From contig NZ_BCMI01000019.1 in assembly GCF_002217985.1 (NCBI RefSeq), positions 1 through 50,850 on the forward strand: a DNA stretch of 50,850 bases, read 5' to 3'. Position numbers and translations under genes: made by a program. Source of the stretch: Secundilactobacillus pentosiphilus. Lineage in GTDB: Bacteria > Bacillota > Bacilli > Lactobacillales > Lactobacillaceae. Under the pieces are notes generated by a model. The model was not told the origin of the DNA. It was given only the letters and a program-made list of their open reading frames with translations, and ran no database searches. Shown here in pieces: positions 15,822 through 22,968 of the stretch. Positions within the stretch are counted from its first letter, which is position 1. Every line of letters begins with the position of its first letter.

Positions 15822-16850
15822 TTACCGGGCCTGCTTACGGGCTAAGTAAGTGTGCGCTGCCTCGGCCGCCCAGCGGATGTGTTCCACTGGCGTTTCGCGG
15901 GGCACCGTGCAGTCCGCGCCGATCATGACGCCCTTAGTCCCGGCTTCATCCAGCAGCCGGTCAATTTCGGCTTGAATCTCTTGCTGGCTGCCGGCATAGA
16001 GCACGTCTTCAGTGGTATTGCCCAAACCGCCAAAGACGATCCGGTCCTTGAAGAGCTGCTTGCCCTCGCCTAGGGTGTAGCCGTCTACGCGGGTCGCCCA
16101 GTTAATGATCGGCAACTGATAGTCGGTAAACCACGGCAGATGGTTCGTGGCTTCCCCGAAACCGCAAATGTGGAGGATACTGGTTTTAAAATCCCGGTTG
16201 ATTTCAGCGATTAGCTCCTGATCCAGCGGTTTTTGAACCTGGTTGAAGAAGGTTTCACCGATGCGGGGATCCTGGATTTCCTGGGTACTGAACAGCACCC
16301 CGTCGAGACCGGCATGGTAAAGGGCTTGGATCTGTTTTTTGATATCGCCGTTAATGACAGTCAAAGCGTGGGTCACGACTTCGGGATCCTTAGTATAGAG
16401 GTCGGCAAACAAGGTGTCGGCTTCCGCCAGATCGCGTTCCGGTTCATCGACCACCAGCGCCCATTTAAACAGCGTGACGGCGGAAAAAACGTTGTTCAAC
16501 ACGATGGTCGGGTGTTTCAGTGCTTTGAGCTGTTCGGTGATCAATCGCGCCTGGTCCACCAGCCACGGATGGTCAGCCGCGATCGGCTGGATTTTAGCTA
16601 AGGCAGCCAAGTCAGTGGGATCAGCGACGTTGTTAAAATGGTAGGTAAAATAGCCGTCGTTCATGAGTTTAATAAAATCCGAATCAACACTGTCAACGTA
16701 GGCCGGCTCCTTTTCGAGGTCGGTCTCAAACATGCCGTTATCCTTGGTCGCTTCCACGTGTTCGTTGGGTGTGAAATGGTGCCAGACGGAAAACGGCACT
16801 TCCTGTTCGTCCTCATTATTAAAAGCTTTCAGTAAGTCACTTTTCTTCAT
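15822..16850 (-). CDS. UroD-superfamily protein with MtaA/CmuA-type thiol-methyltransferase zinc motif
   Basis: A 342-residue TIM-barrel protein of the uroporphyrinogen decarboxylase / MtaA superfamily (start MKKSDLLKAFNNED followed by VPFSVWHHF). True UroD is improbable in a lactobacillus without heme synthesis. His227-x-Cys229 (SILHICGFGE) plus Cys314 (GADCTVPRETPVEHIRW) reproduce the HxC...C zinc-thiolate motif of methylcobamide:thiol methyltransferases such as MtaA, MtbA and CmuA. The gene is last in an operon with an amino-acid-type ABC importer under a T-box that probably reads methionine codons. Transfer of a methyl group to a thiol such as homocysteine, from an imported donor, is an attractive but unproven idea. 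No corrinoid protein is encoded nearby. Confidence 0.75.
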   Translation of the reverse strand: MKKSDLLKAFNNEDEQEVPFSVWHHFTPNEHVEATKDNGMFETDLEKEPAYVDSVDSDFIKLMNDGYFTYHFNNVADPTDLAALAKIQPIAADHPWLVDQARLITEQLKALKHPTIVLNNVFSAVTLFKWALVVDEPERDLAEADTLFADLYTKDPEVVTHALTVINGDIKKQIQALYHAGLDGVLFSTQEIQDPRIGETFFNQVQKPLDQELIAEINRDFKTSILHICGFGEATNHLPWFTDYQLPIINWATRVDGYTLGEGKQLFKDRIVFGGLGNTTEDVLYAGSQQEIQAEIDRLLDEAGTKGVMIGADCTVPRETPVEHIRWAAEAAHTYLARKQAR

Positions 16851-16865
16851 CGTGGTCCTCCTCTT

Positions 16866-17735
16866 TTACTTATTCGCTTCAGCGTTAAAGGCTTTGTTGG
16901 CATTCGGCTGTTTGAACGTATCTTCATACAGGTACTGCTTGGTGATCTTTTCCAGATAACCGTCAGCTTTGAGCTTCTTCAGCTCCTTGTTGATCGCGGT
17001 CACCAGTTTCTTGTTCTTCGCATTCTTATTTAATAGGAAATAACTATTTTCTAGCCCGATAGATTTAGACGTTGCTAACTGCTTGCCTTCTGAAGTGTTG
17101 CCAACGGGCTTGTAAGCCGCGTAAGGATAAACGGCCACGTCGTATTTGCCGGTAGCGACTTCCTTTAAGGCATCGCCGGCGGACTGGTCGCCGATCCCCT
17201 TCAAATCGATCTTGTGCTTCGGATTATTTTGGTTGTAGGTTTGAATCACGCTGTAACGGGCGTCATCGGTTGAAATCGGCACTAATGATAGCTTTTTAGT
17301 GGCAACATCTTGCAATGAATTGGCCGTTTTACCGCCCTTCTTGGTGATGAGCCGCAGATCATCTAAGCCGTTAGAATTAGTGTGCAAATAAGTCTTGAAG
17401 CGGTCCTTAGAATACCACCAGTTGGAAACGGCCAGGTCGTACTTGCCAGACTGCAGTCCGACGAAGACGGAATTTTGTGAAGTGGTGGTCTCGTCGAACT
17501 TATATTGCGGCAGGTCCTTATCGATCCGCTTCAGCAGCGCGCCGTAGTAGCCGCCGATCCCGGAACCGGCTGGGTAAGTGTAAGGCCGGTTATTATTGGG
17601 TCCCGCCACCTTGATCGTAGTAACGGAAGACGTTTTGGCAGAGTGGTGAGTCGTGCTAAACGCGACGATGCCGATCAGCACGAGCACGATAATTAAAGCT
17701 GATACACGTTTTAAACCCTTATGAGAAGCTTTCAT
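16866..17735 (-). CDS. Amino-acid-type ABC transporter substrate-binding protein
   Basis: A 289-residue SBP_bac_3-family protein. Residues 9-27 form a single hydrophobic segment (RVSALIIVLVLIGIVAFS) after a basic start. There is no lipobox cysteine, so it is probably membrane-anchored by this helix rather than being a lipoprotein. The binding core shows IKVAGPNNNRPYTYPAGSGIGGYYGALLKRID..., VGLQSGKYDLAVSNWWYSKDR and KYDVAVYPYAAYKPVG. It captures a polar amino acid or derivative outside the cell and hands it to the two permeases encoded just upstream (18-base gap). RBS AAAGGAG precedes the ATG. T-box control suggests a methionine-related ligand. Confidence 0.88.
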   Translation of the reverse strand: MKASHKGLKRVSALIIVLVLIGIVAFSTTHHSAKTSSVTTIKVAGPNNNRPYTYPAGSGIGGYYGALLKRIDKDLPQYKFDETTTSQNSVFVGLQSGKYDLAVSNWWYSKDRFKTYLHTNSNGLDDLRLITKKGGKTANSLQDVATKKLSLVPISTDDARYSVIQTYNQNNPKHKIDLKGIGDQSAGDALKEVATGKYDVAVYPYAAYKPVGNTSEGKQLATSKSIGLENSYFLLNKNAKNKKLVTAINKELKKLKADGYLEKITKQYLYEDTFKQPNANKAFNAEANK

Positions 17736-17753
17736 CTATAGACACTCCTTTGA

Positions 17754-18464
17754 TTAAATTGAATCCTGCGTGTGGAACGTATGGTAACGGTCGATGGCTT
17801 CACCCACCTGAAAGAGCTTGGCGAAGATCCAGCAGATCACAATGTAAATGATCAGCGCGTCCAGGTAAGTTTCCAAGTACTTAAAGCCGATCGATGACAA
17901 AATATTGGCTTTGGCCATGATTTCGACAATGCCGATGTTGTAAACGATGGCGGTATCTTTGATCAGGTCAATGAATAAATTAGCAAAGTTAGGAATAAAG
18001 TTAGCGACCAGCTGCGGGATAACGATTCGCGTCATGGCTCGGGTAGGCGTCATGCCCACCGTGACGGCGGCTTCGTACTGCCGGTGGTCGACGGAGTGGT
18101 ACGCGGAACGGATGCTCTCCGAAATATTGGCCGAGGCGTTAAACGAATACGCCAAGATGGCGATCAGCATCGCCGGCAGGCCGTTGGTACTGGTATCCAG
18201 CCCCGCGTGTTTTAAGGCCACCAGTAACTGCGGCAGCCCGTAGTAGACCACGTACATTTGCACGATGATCGGCGTCCCGCGGATAAACGACACGTACAGC
18301 GCCGCGATCGGCGCCAAAATTTTAACGTTGCGTTCCCGGACAATGACGATCAAGACGGCCAGGATGAAGCCCAAGATCGTGGCGATGATGGACAGCACGA
18401 TGGTGGTCGGCGCCACCGACAGGATCTTCGGAAACGAATGAAGCGCGAAGTTTGAATCGAACAT
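17754..18464 (-). CDS. Amino-acid-type ABC transporter permease
   Basis: A 236-residue HisMQ-type inner-membrane subunit with the coupling (EAA) loop YEAAVTVGMTPTRAMTRIVIPQ and four or five hydrophobic helices. The start (FPKILSVAPTTIVLSIIATIL) and VSFIRGTPIIVQMYVVYYGLP match the family closely. It forms a heterodimeric channel with the permease encoded 12 bases upstream, energised by the ATPase from the same operon. RBS AAGGAG. It was probably derived by ancient duplication, since the two permeases share the same motif order. Confidence 0.92.
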   Translation of the reverse strand: MFDSNFALHSFPKILSVAPTTIVLSIIATILGFILAVLIVIVRERNVKILAPIAALYVSFIRGTPIIVQMYVVYYGLPQLLVALKHAGLDTSTNGLPAMLIAILAYSFNASANISESIRSAYHSVDHRQYEAAVTVGMTPTRAMTRIVIPQLVANFIPNFANLFIDLIKDTAIVYNIGIVEIMAKANILSSIGFKYLETYLDALIIYIVICWIFAKLFQVGEAIDRYHTFHTQDSI

Positions 18465-18476
18465 TTAGCCATCTCC

Positions 18477-19148
18477 TTAAACCGTGACGTACTGATAATC
18501 TTTTCTGATCTGACGAAAGCCCCACTCGATGGCTAAAACCACCAGCCAGTAAATAAAGGCTAAAACGACGAAGATCTCCAGCTGATAGACCCCCTGATTT
18601 TGATTGGATAAATCAGTCGCGGTATTATACATATCCATAATCCCGATGACGTACACCAGTGAAGTGGCCTTAACTAACCCGATCAGCAGGTTTTCCACGT
18701 TGGGTAAGGCGATCAGCAGCGTCTGCGGCATGAGAATCCGCCAAAACGCGTGGCTGGCATCCATGCCGACGACTAGCGCTGCCTCGTACTGCCCCGGATC
18801 AACCGATAAGTATGCGGAACGAAACGCCTCGGATAAGTAGGCGCTCCAGCCGATGGACAGCCCGGCGATTCCAAACAGCAGCTTCGCCCAGTCGTTGATG
18901 TCAATGCCCACCAGTAAAAACAGTTTCGGCAGCCCGTAGTAGGCTAACAGCAGCATCAGCAGCGGCGGCGTCCCCCGGACCAAGCCCAGGTAGCCGCGAG
19001 CCAGGCCCTTAGCAACCGGATTGCGCCGCAACGATAGCCAGGCCAGACAGACCCCGATCACACTGGCAAAAATAAACGAAAAGATGAGTAACGTTAACGT
19101 TGTCGGTAATCCCGACAGCAGCGTGGTCATAATTTTGGTCAATCGCAT
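18477..19148 (-). CDS. Amino-acid-type ABC transporter permease
   Basis: A 223-residue HisMQ-type permease. ATG 19148 (MRLTKIMTTLLSGLPTTLTL) is preferred, with AAAGGGGATG upstream; a TTG 21 bases earlier has no spaced ribosome site. It contains LGLVRGTPPLLMLLLAYYGLP and the EAA coupling loop YEAALVVGMDASHAFWRILMPQ. It partners with the second permease to form the membrane channel. It lies second in the T-box-controlled operon, about 40 bases after the ATPase gene. Confidence 0.92.
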   Translation of the reverse strand: MRLTKIMTTLLSGLPTTLTLLIFSFIFASVIGVCLAWLSLRRNPVAKGLARGYLGLVRGTPPLLMLLLAYYGLPKLFLLVGIDINDWAKLLFGIAGLSIGWSAYLSEAFRSAYLSVDPGQYEAALVVGMDASHAFWRILMPQTLLIALPNVENLLIGLVKATSLVYVIGIMDMYNTATDLSNQNQGVYQLEIFVVLAFIYWLVVLAIEWGFRQIRKDYQYVTV

Positions 19149-19188
19149 TTTTGATGCATCCCCTTTCAACGATTAATTGAACACTGAC

Positions 19189-19932
19189 TTAATAATCTTC
19201 GGCAATGGCTGACAGGAACCGCTGGGTGCGTTCGTGCTGCGGATGATCGAAGACATCGTCCGCGCTGCCCTGTTCAATAATTTGACCATCCGCGAAAAAG
19301 ATCACCCGGTCGGCCACGTCCCTGGCAAACGCCATTTGGTGGGTCACCACGATCATGGTCTGGCCCCGTTCCGCCAGACGCTTCATGTCCCGCAGCACCG
19401 TGCCGACCAGCTCGGGATCCAGCGCCGAGGTCGGTTCGTCAAACAGCACAATATCGGGATTTAACACGGTGGCCCGGGCGATACCGATCCGTTGCTGCTG
19501 ACCACCGGACAGCTGCGAGGGATAAAAATCCTTCTTATCTAACAGATCCACCTGGTCCAGCGCCCGGCTGGCCAGCGTCTCGGCTTCTTCCTTGCTTTTA
19601 TTCTGCCCGAAGATCAGCCCTTCAGAAATATTTTCCAGCGCCGTTTTGTTTTTAAATAAGTTATAGTTTTGAAACACCATCGCCATGTGCCGGCGGGTCC
19701 ATAACACCTGTTCCTGAGTCGGTGCCGCCATGTCGATCCGTTTTTGCCGCAGCGTCATGGTACCAGCATCCGCCGTTTCCAGAAAGTTAATGTTGCGCAG
19801 CATCGTGGTTTTCCCTGATCCCGAGGGGCCAATAATGGCGATGACTTCGCCCTCTTTCACCGCGAGGTCGATCCCTTTTAAAACGTGATTATTCTTAAAC
19901 GTCTTCTTCAAGTTTTTGAGCTCTAATAACAC
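19189..19932 (-). CDS. Amino-acid-type ABC transporter ATP-binding protein
   Basis: A 247-residue ATPase, first gene of the operon, starting at GTG 19932 with GAAGGG upstream. Motifs: Walker A GPSGSGKTT, Q-loop MVFQNYNLF, signature LSGGQQQR, Walker B IVLFDEPTSALDPE and switch His in VVTHQMAFA, followed by the DVADRVIFFADGQIIEQG ending of the polar amino acid group (GlnQ/HisP-like). It lacks the C-terminal regulatory ACT/NIL domain of classic MetN, so this is not a standard methionine MetNIQ importer although the leader appears methionine-type. Confidence 0.93.
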   Translation of the reverse strand: MLLELKNLKKTFKNNHVLKGIDLAVKEGEVIAIIGPSGSGKTTMLRNINFLETADAGTMTLRQKRIDMAAPTQEQVLWTRRHMAMVFQNYNLFKNKTALENISEGLIFGQNKSKEEAETLASRALDQVDLLDKKDFYPSQLSGGQQQRIGIARATVLNPDIVLFDEPTSALDPELVGTVLRDMKRLAERGQTMIVVTHQMAFARDVADRVIFFADGQIIEQGSADDVFDHPQHERTQRFLSAIAEDY

Positions 19933-19982
19933 GCTATCCCTTCTTCCACTTCATGATTAAGTTGCCTATCAGCACGGGTAAC

Positions 19983-20272
19983 AAAAAAACACCTTCGTTC
20001 TTGTCTATCACTAAACAAGGACGAAAGTGTTTTCCGTGGTGCCACCTTAATTCGTACTGACTGCACAGTACCTCGATCGAATCTCAAACGCGACATTCGA
20101 TCCAGCGATAACGGCGCCAACCGAATATTTAGCTCACCACCAAATACTTCTTAATTCAAAGCTCATCTTCACCGCCTGATCGATACCCGCTTTCAGCCAA
20201 GTGCCGGTTCTCTAAGAAAGATCAGGACAGCTACTCTTCTTCTCAAAAGATGATATATTAATTAAATGATTG
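19983..20272 (-). promoter_or_regulatory. T-box leader of the ABC-UroD operon, probable Met (ATG) specifier
   Basis: Minus-strand leader of ~290 nt. The T-box element AATTAAGGTGGCACCACGG is at 20034-20052, followed by a terminator (AACACTTTCGTCCTTG... with ...CGAAGGTGTT and T7, 20031-19983). In stem I an AGTA strand faces GGTGAAGATGAGC, giving the usual AGUA/GAA loop and placing ATG (plus-strand 20164-20166) followed by A as the specifier. The reading GAT (Asp) is possible if the register is shifted by one. Uncharged tRNA binding would allow read-through into the transporter operon. Confidence 0.85.
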
Positions 20273-20278
20273 CCATAG

Positions 20279-20307
20279 ATATTAATCGTATATTAATAAT
20301 TTGTCAA
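20279..20307 (-). promoter_or_regulatory. Promoter of the ABC-UroD T-box operon
   Basis: TTGACA and TAATAT on the minus strand, spacing 17. A near-consensus vegetative promoter. Confidence 0.85.
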
Positions 20308-20400
20308 GCCTTAAGTTTTTAAAATGGTTCGGATACTGATGCAACAGTTTTATATGCAGTTAATATTCAATATAAAGATTAAAATTAAATAAGATTTCTG

Positions 20401-20429
20401 TTGCTTATCATCCTCAAACGTGCTATAAC
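20401..20429 (+). promoter_or_regulatory. Promoter of the B3/4-protein T-box unit
   Basis: TTGCTT and TATAAC are 17 bases apart, just upstream of stem I of the second T-box. Confidence 0.7.
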
Positions 20430-20435
20430 TAACGG

Positions 20436-20703
20436 TAAATTCACAGCTAAAAGACCGCAAAGAAGTGTCACCAGTGTCGCTGGCAGCAGAGAATCCGGCT
20501 GATGGAAAAGGAAACCGGCAATCTGGTGAAGATGAACTTTGCGACAGGGTCGGCCCGTTCACGCGGGCCGAACGGTAGGAACCGTTAGCTTCCCTGGCAT
20601 CCGCTTGAATGGGTGCCGATGAGGCTTGTTTTGTGAAGAACGGGTAAAATTGGGTGGCACCACGGCGCATTCGTCCCTTGTTAACGGGAACGAATGCTTT
20701 TTT
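20436..20703 (+). promoter_or_regulatory. T-box leader of the B3/4-domain gene, probable Met (ATG) specifier
   Basis: Stem I base CGCAAAG (20456-20462) pairs with CTTTGCG (20537-20543), and TCACCAG pairs with CTGGTGA above it. The loop between holds ATG (20532-20534) in GGTGAAGATGAACTTTG, nearly the same string as in the other T-box. The T-box AATTGGGTGGCACCACGG ends at 20665. The terminator GCATTCGT...ACGAATGC with T6 ends at 20703. Confidence 0.88.
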
Positions 20704-20733
20704 GTCGTCATTTTAAGAAAAGGAGTGTTAATC

Positions 20734-21402
20734 ATGCAATTCATCATTGATCCAAAGGTGATTGATTTAGGTGTCACCATTCGCGGCGTCGAGCTGACCG
20801 GCGTTAATAACCAGCAGTATCCAGACCAGCTAAAGGCCTACATTCAAAACGAAGTCCAGGCCGTCTTACCGGGGTTAGACCGCGACCAAATTAAAGCCGA
20901 CCCCATCATTCAGGGCTTTTGGGACCTGCACAAAGCGGTTCACTTGCCCAAGCGCAACAATACGCCGGCACCGGTCACGCTGCTGAAATTAATTTTGAAA
21001 CGCGGTACGCTTTTTTCCATTAATCCTGTCGTGGACCTCTATAATCTGATCTCGATTCAAAGCCGTCTGGCGTTAGGCGCGCACGATATAGACCAAATCG
21101 ACGGCAACGTTAATCTGCGGCTCACGAACGGTACGGAACGCTTCGTGCCGATTGGCGCCGACAATCAGCCGGAGCCGGTGAAGCCCAGCGAATACGGCTA
21201 CATCGACGACAGCAACGAGGTCATCTGCCACCTGGAGACCCGCCAAGTGGAGAAAACCAAGGTAACCCCTGCCACAAACCATATCTTTTACATTGTTCAG
21301 GGCAATCAACACACCACGCAGGCATACGTGGACGACACCGCTCAGCGAGTGATTGACTTAACGACGCAGTATCTGGGTGGCGAGGGGCACTTTTTGAATT
21401 GA
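20734..21402 (+). CDS. B3/4 (PheT-like tRNA-editing) domain protein under T-box control
   Basis: A 222-residue protein of the free-standing B3/4 family (COG3382-like). Family features include the central VTLLKLILKRGTLFSINPVV followed by DLYNLISIQSRLALGAHDID, and the DGNVNLRLTNGTERFVPIG...EYGYID run. In PheRS the B3/4 domain hydrolyses mischarged Tyr-tRNA; free-standing copies are thought to act on aminoacyl-tRNAs, but their substrates are mostly unknown. RBS AAGGAG lies 8 bases before the ATG. A T-box read-out that looks methionine-specific suggests a role linked to Met-tRNA, for example clearing tRNA charged with a methionine analogue. That link is inference. Confidence 0.8.
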   Translation: MQFIIDPKVIDLGVTIRGVELTGVNNQQYPDQLKAYIQNEVQAVLPGLDRDQIKADPIIQGFWDLHKAVHLPKRNNTPAPVTLLKLILKRGTLFSINPVVDLYNLISIQSRLALGAHDIDQIDGNVNLRLTNGTERFVPIGADNQPEPVKPSEYGYIDDSNEVICHLETRQVEKTKVTPATNHIFYIVQGNQHTTQAYVDDTAQRVIDLTTQYLGGEGHFLN

Positions 21403-21524
21403 CGAGAGTAATTTAGAGCCATTGATGACTAAGTAAACTGATTTCAGTAGAGAAAATATATATCACATTTTATATAATTTGTCGCAATTATTTTAGGCAA
21501 ATAAAAAAACAGCATATCTTATGA

Positions 21525-21530
21525 TATACT
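21525..21530 (+). promoter_or_regulatory. Extended -10 promoter of the holin-like toxin mRNA
   Basis: TGATATACT forms an extended -10 without a good -35. It lies in a partial palindrome (CAGCATATC...GATATACTG) that could be an operator. Confidence 0.45.
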
Positions 21531-21618
21531 GTTAGAGCAAAGAGTTTCATGGGTGGTGGCGTCAAATACGAAAGTAGATGATGCCTATGATTTACAAAAT
21601 CTACGAAAGATTCAGACT

Positions 21619-21699
21619 GTGTCAGTCTTTGACGCATTATCGTTGATGATTGCTTTTGCAACCTTAACGATACTGATCGACCGCGGAAAGCGTAAATAA
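21619..21699 (+). CDS. Holin-like type I toxin peptide (Hol_Tox type)
   Basis: A 26-residue peptide beginning GTG TCA GTC: M-SVFDALSLMIAFATLTIL, ending DRGKRK. A short acidic start, one membrane-spanning helix and a basic tail match the small putative holin-like toxins of lactobacilli, whose pattern is MS.FE.L.LMI.FA.L...I followed by a charged tail. The frame stays open upstream, and the start is chosen by family likeness; the ribosome site (GAAAG) is weak. An antisense RNA from the minus strand overlaps its 3' end. Such peptides damage the membrane when not repressed. It is too short for routine gene finding and its expression cannot be judged here. Confidence 0.6.
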   Translation: MSVFDALSLMIAFATLTILIDRGKRK

Positions 21700-21863
21700 G
21701 AAGCCACCCCTGTTAACTTTGGCATGTTGACGGGTGACTTCTTATGTTGTCTGTCACTAGCTACCGCCTTTGAAGCGGTTTGCATGGGGATTGGTGCGCC
21801 AGCGCCAGTCCCTTTTTGATACTCACATTATAGCACAAGACGCTCAAATCAGCGAGAGTTTGC
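21643..21863. repeat. Direct repeat, copy 1 (toxin 3' half plus antisense RNA gene)
   Basis: 221 bases from TTGATGATTGCTTTTGCA to GAGAGTTTGC, repeated with scattered substitutions at 21888-22108. It covers the toxin 3' half, the shared terminator, a hairpin (ACCGC...GCGGT) and the antisense promoter. Confidence 0.85.
21695..21820 (-). ncRNA. Antisense RNA antitoxin of the holin-like toxin
   Basis: The minus-strand extended -10 promoter TGCTATAAT (plus-strand 21827-21832) would start a ~125-nt RNA. It contains a CCGCTTCAAAGGCGG hairpin and ends in the stem AAGAAGTCACCCGTCAAC paired with GTTAACAGGGGTGGCTTCTT. The RNA overlaps the 3' end of the toxin message tail-to-tail, the usual type I layout. 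Confidence 0.55.
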
Positions 21864-21890
21864 CTATTCCTAGGCGTACCCTTTACGTTG

Positions 21891-21944
21891 ATGATTGCTT
21901 TTGCAGCCCTAACGATACTGATTGACCGCGGAAAGCGTAAATAA
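21891..21944 (+). pseudogene. Truncated second holin-like toxin copy
   Basis: Only MIAFAALTILIDRGKRK remains. The N-terminal SVFDALSL codons and the ribosome region of copy 1 are missing, so this copy is probably silent while its antisense RNA gene persists. Confidence 0.5.
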
Positions 21945-22065
21945 GAAGCCACCCCTGTTAACTTTGACCAGTTGATAGGTGACTTCTTACAGTTGTCTGT
22001 TACTAGCCACCGCCTTTGAAGCGGTTTGCATGGGGATTGGTGCTCTAACGCCAGTCCCTTTTTAT
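21940..22065 (-). ncRNA. Second, orphan antisense RNA of the holin-like locus
   Basis: TGCTATAAT on the minus strand (plus 22072-22077), the hairpin and the terminator are kept as in copy 1. It could still act on the message of copy 1 because the 3' overlap region is nearly the same. Confidence 0.45.
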
Positions 22066-22239
22066 ACTCATATTATAGCACAGAGCACCGGAATCAGTGA
22101 GAGTTTGCACACTTTCACTAAGAGGTTTAGTTGAACCGTCCTTAAAGTGAGCCTTGAAATCGGGTAAGCCGTTAAGTTATCCTTGAACCAGTAACTAAGA
22201 CTGTAAACTGGATCAACTTCCAGATGATAGGGGCAAATC

Positions 22240-22818
22240 ATGACAGACAAACGGATCATTAAAACTGAACGTGATATTAAACAGGCCTTTTTAAACTTAC
22301 TGAAAACGACGCCGTTTCAAAAAATCAACGTCAATCAGATCTGCAACGAAGCGCTGGTGTCCCGGTCGACGTTTTACGAACACTTTCAGGACAAGTACGA
22401 TTTACTGAGCCAACTGGTGAAGCAGTACACCAAGCTCTATCAGGAGTTGGTGGAACAGCGGGCTAATCAGATCATCGGTCAAGAAGAGCACGTGCTTTCG
22501 ATTCCAGACATTGCTGGCACTTTGCTGAAGCACCGCGATGCTTTGAACACCCTGCTCGGCGTTCACGAAGACGGCTTGGATCTGCTGGTGAAGTGGGAAA
22601 AATGTCTCAGTAAAACCTGGCACCGGCTGAATCACCACTACGCCGCCGATAAGCAGGCGCCCGACGACTTCGTATCCAGCCTGGAATCGGCCATCGTCCT
22701 CAACTACATCCGCTGGTCGCTGAAAAACGGCATGAACGACGACGCGGCTGCCTTAAGTGAGCACATGATCCGCAGTATCTACGGCAACGCCATGGCGCAC
22801 CACTCGCCTACCAAGTAA
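22240..22818 (+). CDS. TetR/AcrR-family regulator
   Basis: A 192-residue regulator. The N-terminal helix-turn-helix (KTERDIKQAFLNLLKTTPFQ followed by KINVNQICNEALVSRSTFYE and HFQDKYDLL) is typical TetR. The C-terminal helical domain has the LLGVHEDGLDLL...YIRWSLKNGM pattern seen in regulators of YhgE/Pip-type membrane proteins. It is followed by a terminator and then, 150 bases on, by such a membrane protein gene in the same direction, the likely target. RBS AGGGG precedes the ATG. Confidence 0.9.
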   Translation: MTDKRIIKTERDIKQAFLNLLKTTPFQKINVNQICNEALVSRSTFYEHFQDKYDLLSQLVKQYTKLYQELVEQRANQIIGQEEHVLSIPDIAGTLLKHRDALNTLLGVHEDGLDLLVKWEKCLSKTWHRLNHHYAADKQAPDDFVSSLESAIVLNYIRWSLKNGMNDDAAALSEHMIRSIYGNAMAHHSPTK

Positions 22819-22854
22819 TTAATTTAAATTAAAGTGTTCGTTATCATACTTTTT

Positions 22855-22893
22855 AACGCGTAATGTCCGTTATCGGACACTGCGCGTTTTTTT
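22855..22893 (+). terminator. Terminator of the TetR-family gene
   Basis: An interrupted stem AACGCG...TGTCCG pairs with CGGACA...GCGCGTT around TTAT, followed by T7. Confidence 0.85.
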
Positions 22894-22968
22894 GCAAATT
22901 GCCTCCCCTTTTAAAGAGTTTCATACTGATAGTGTGCATTAATTCATATTCACATAGGGGAGGATTTT

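Larger units (their letters stand above)
21888..22108. repeat. Direct repeat, copy 2
   Basis: Second 221-base copy, exactly 245 bases downstream of copy 1. The antisense promoter TGCTATAAT and both hairpins are conserved, but the region before the LMIAFA codons is replaced by unrelated sequence. Confidence 0.85.

Noticed and set aside
15822-16850. Genuine uroporphyrinogen decarboxylase for heme synthesis
   Set aside because: No other heme genes are nearby, and the HxC...C motif is that of the methyltransferase branch.
19189-19932. MetN (classic methionine importer ATPase)
   Set aside because: No C-terminal ACT/NIL regulatory domain, and the permeases are two HisMQ-type subunits rather than one MetI.
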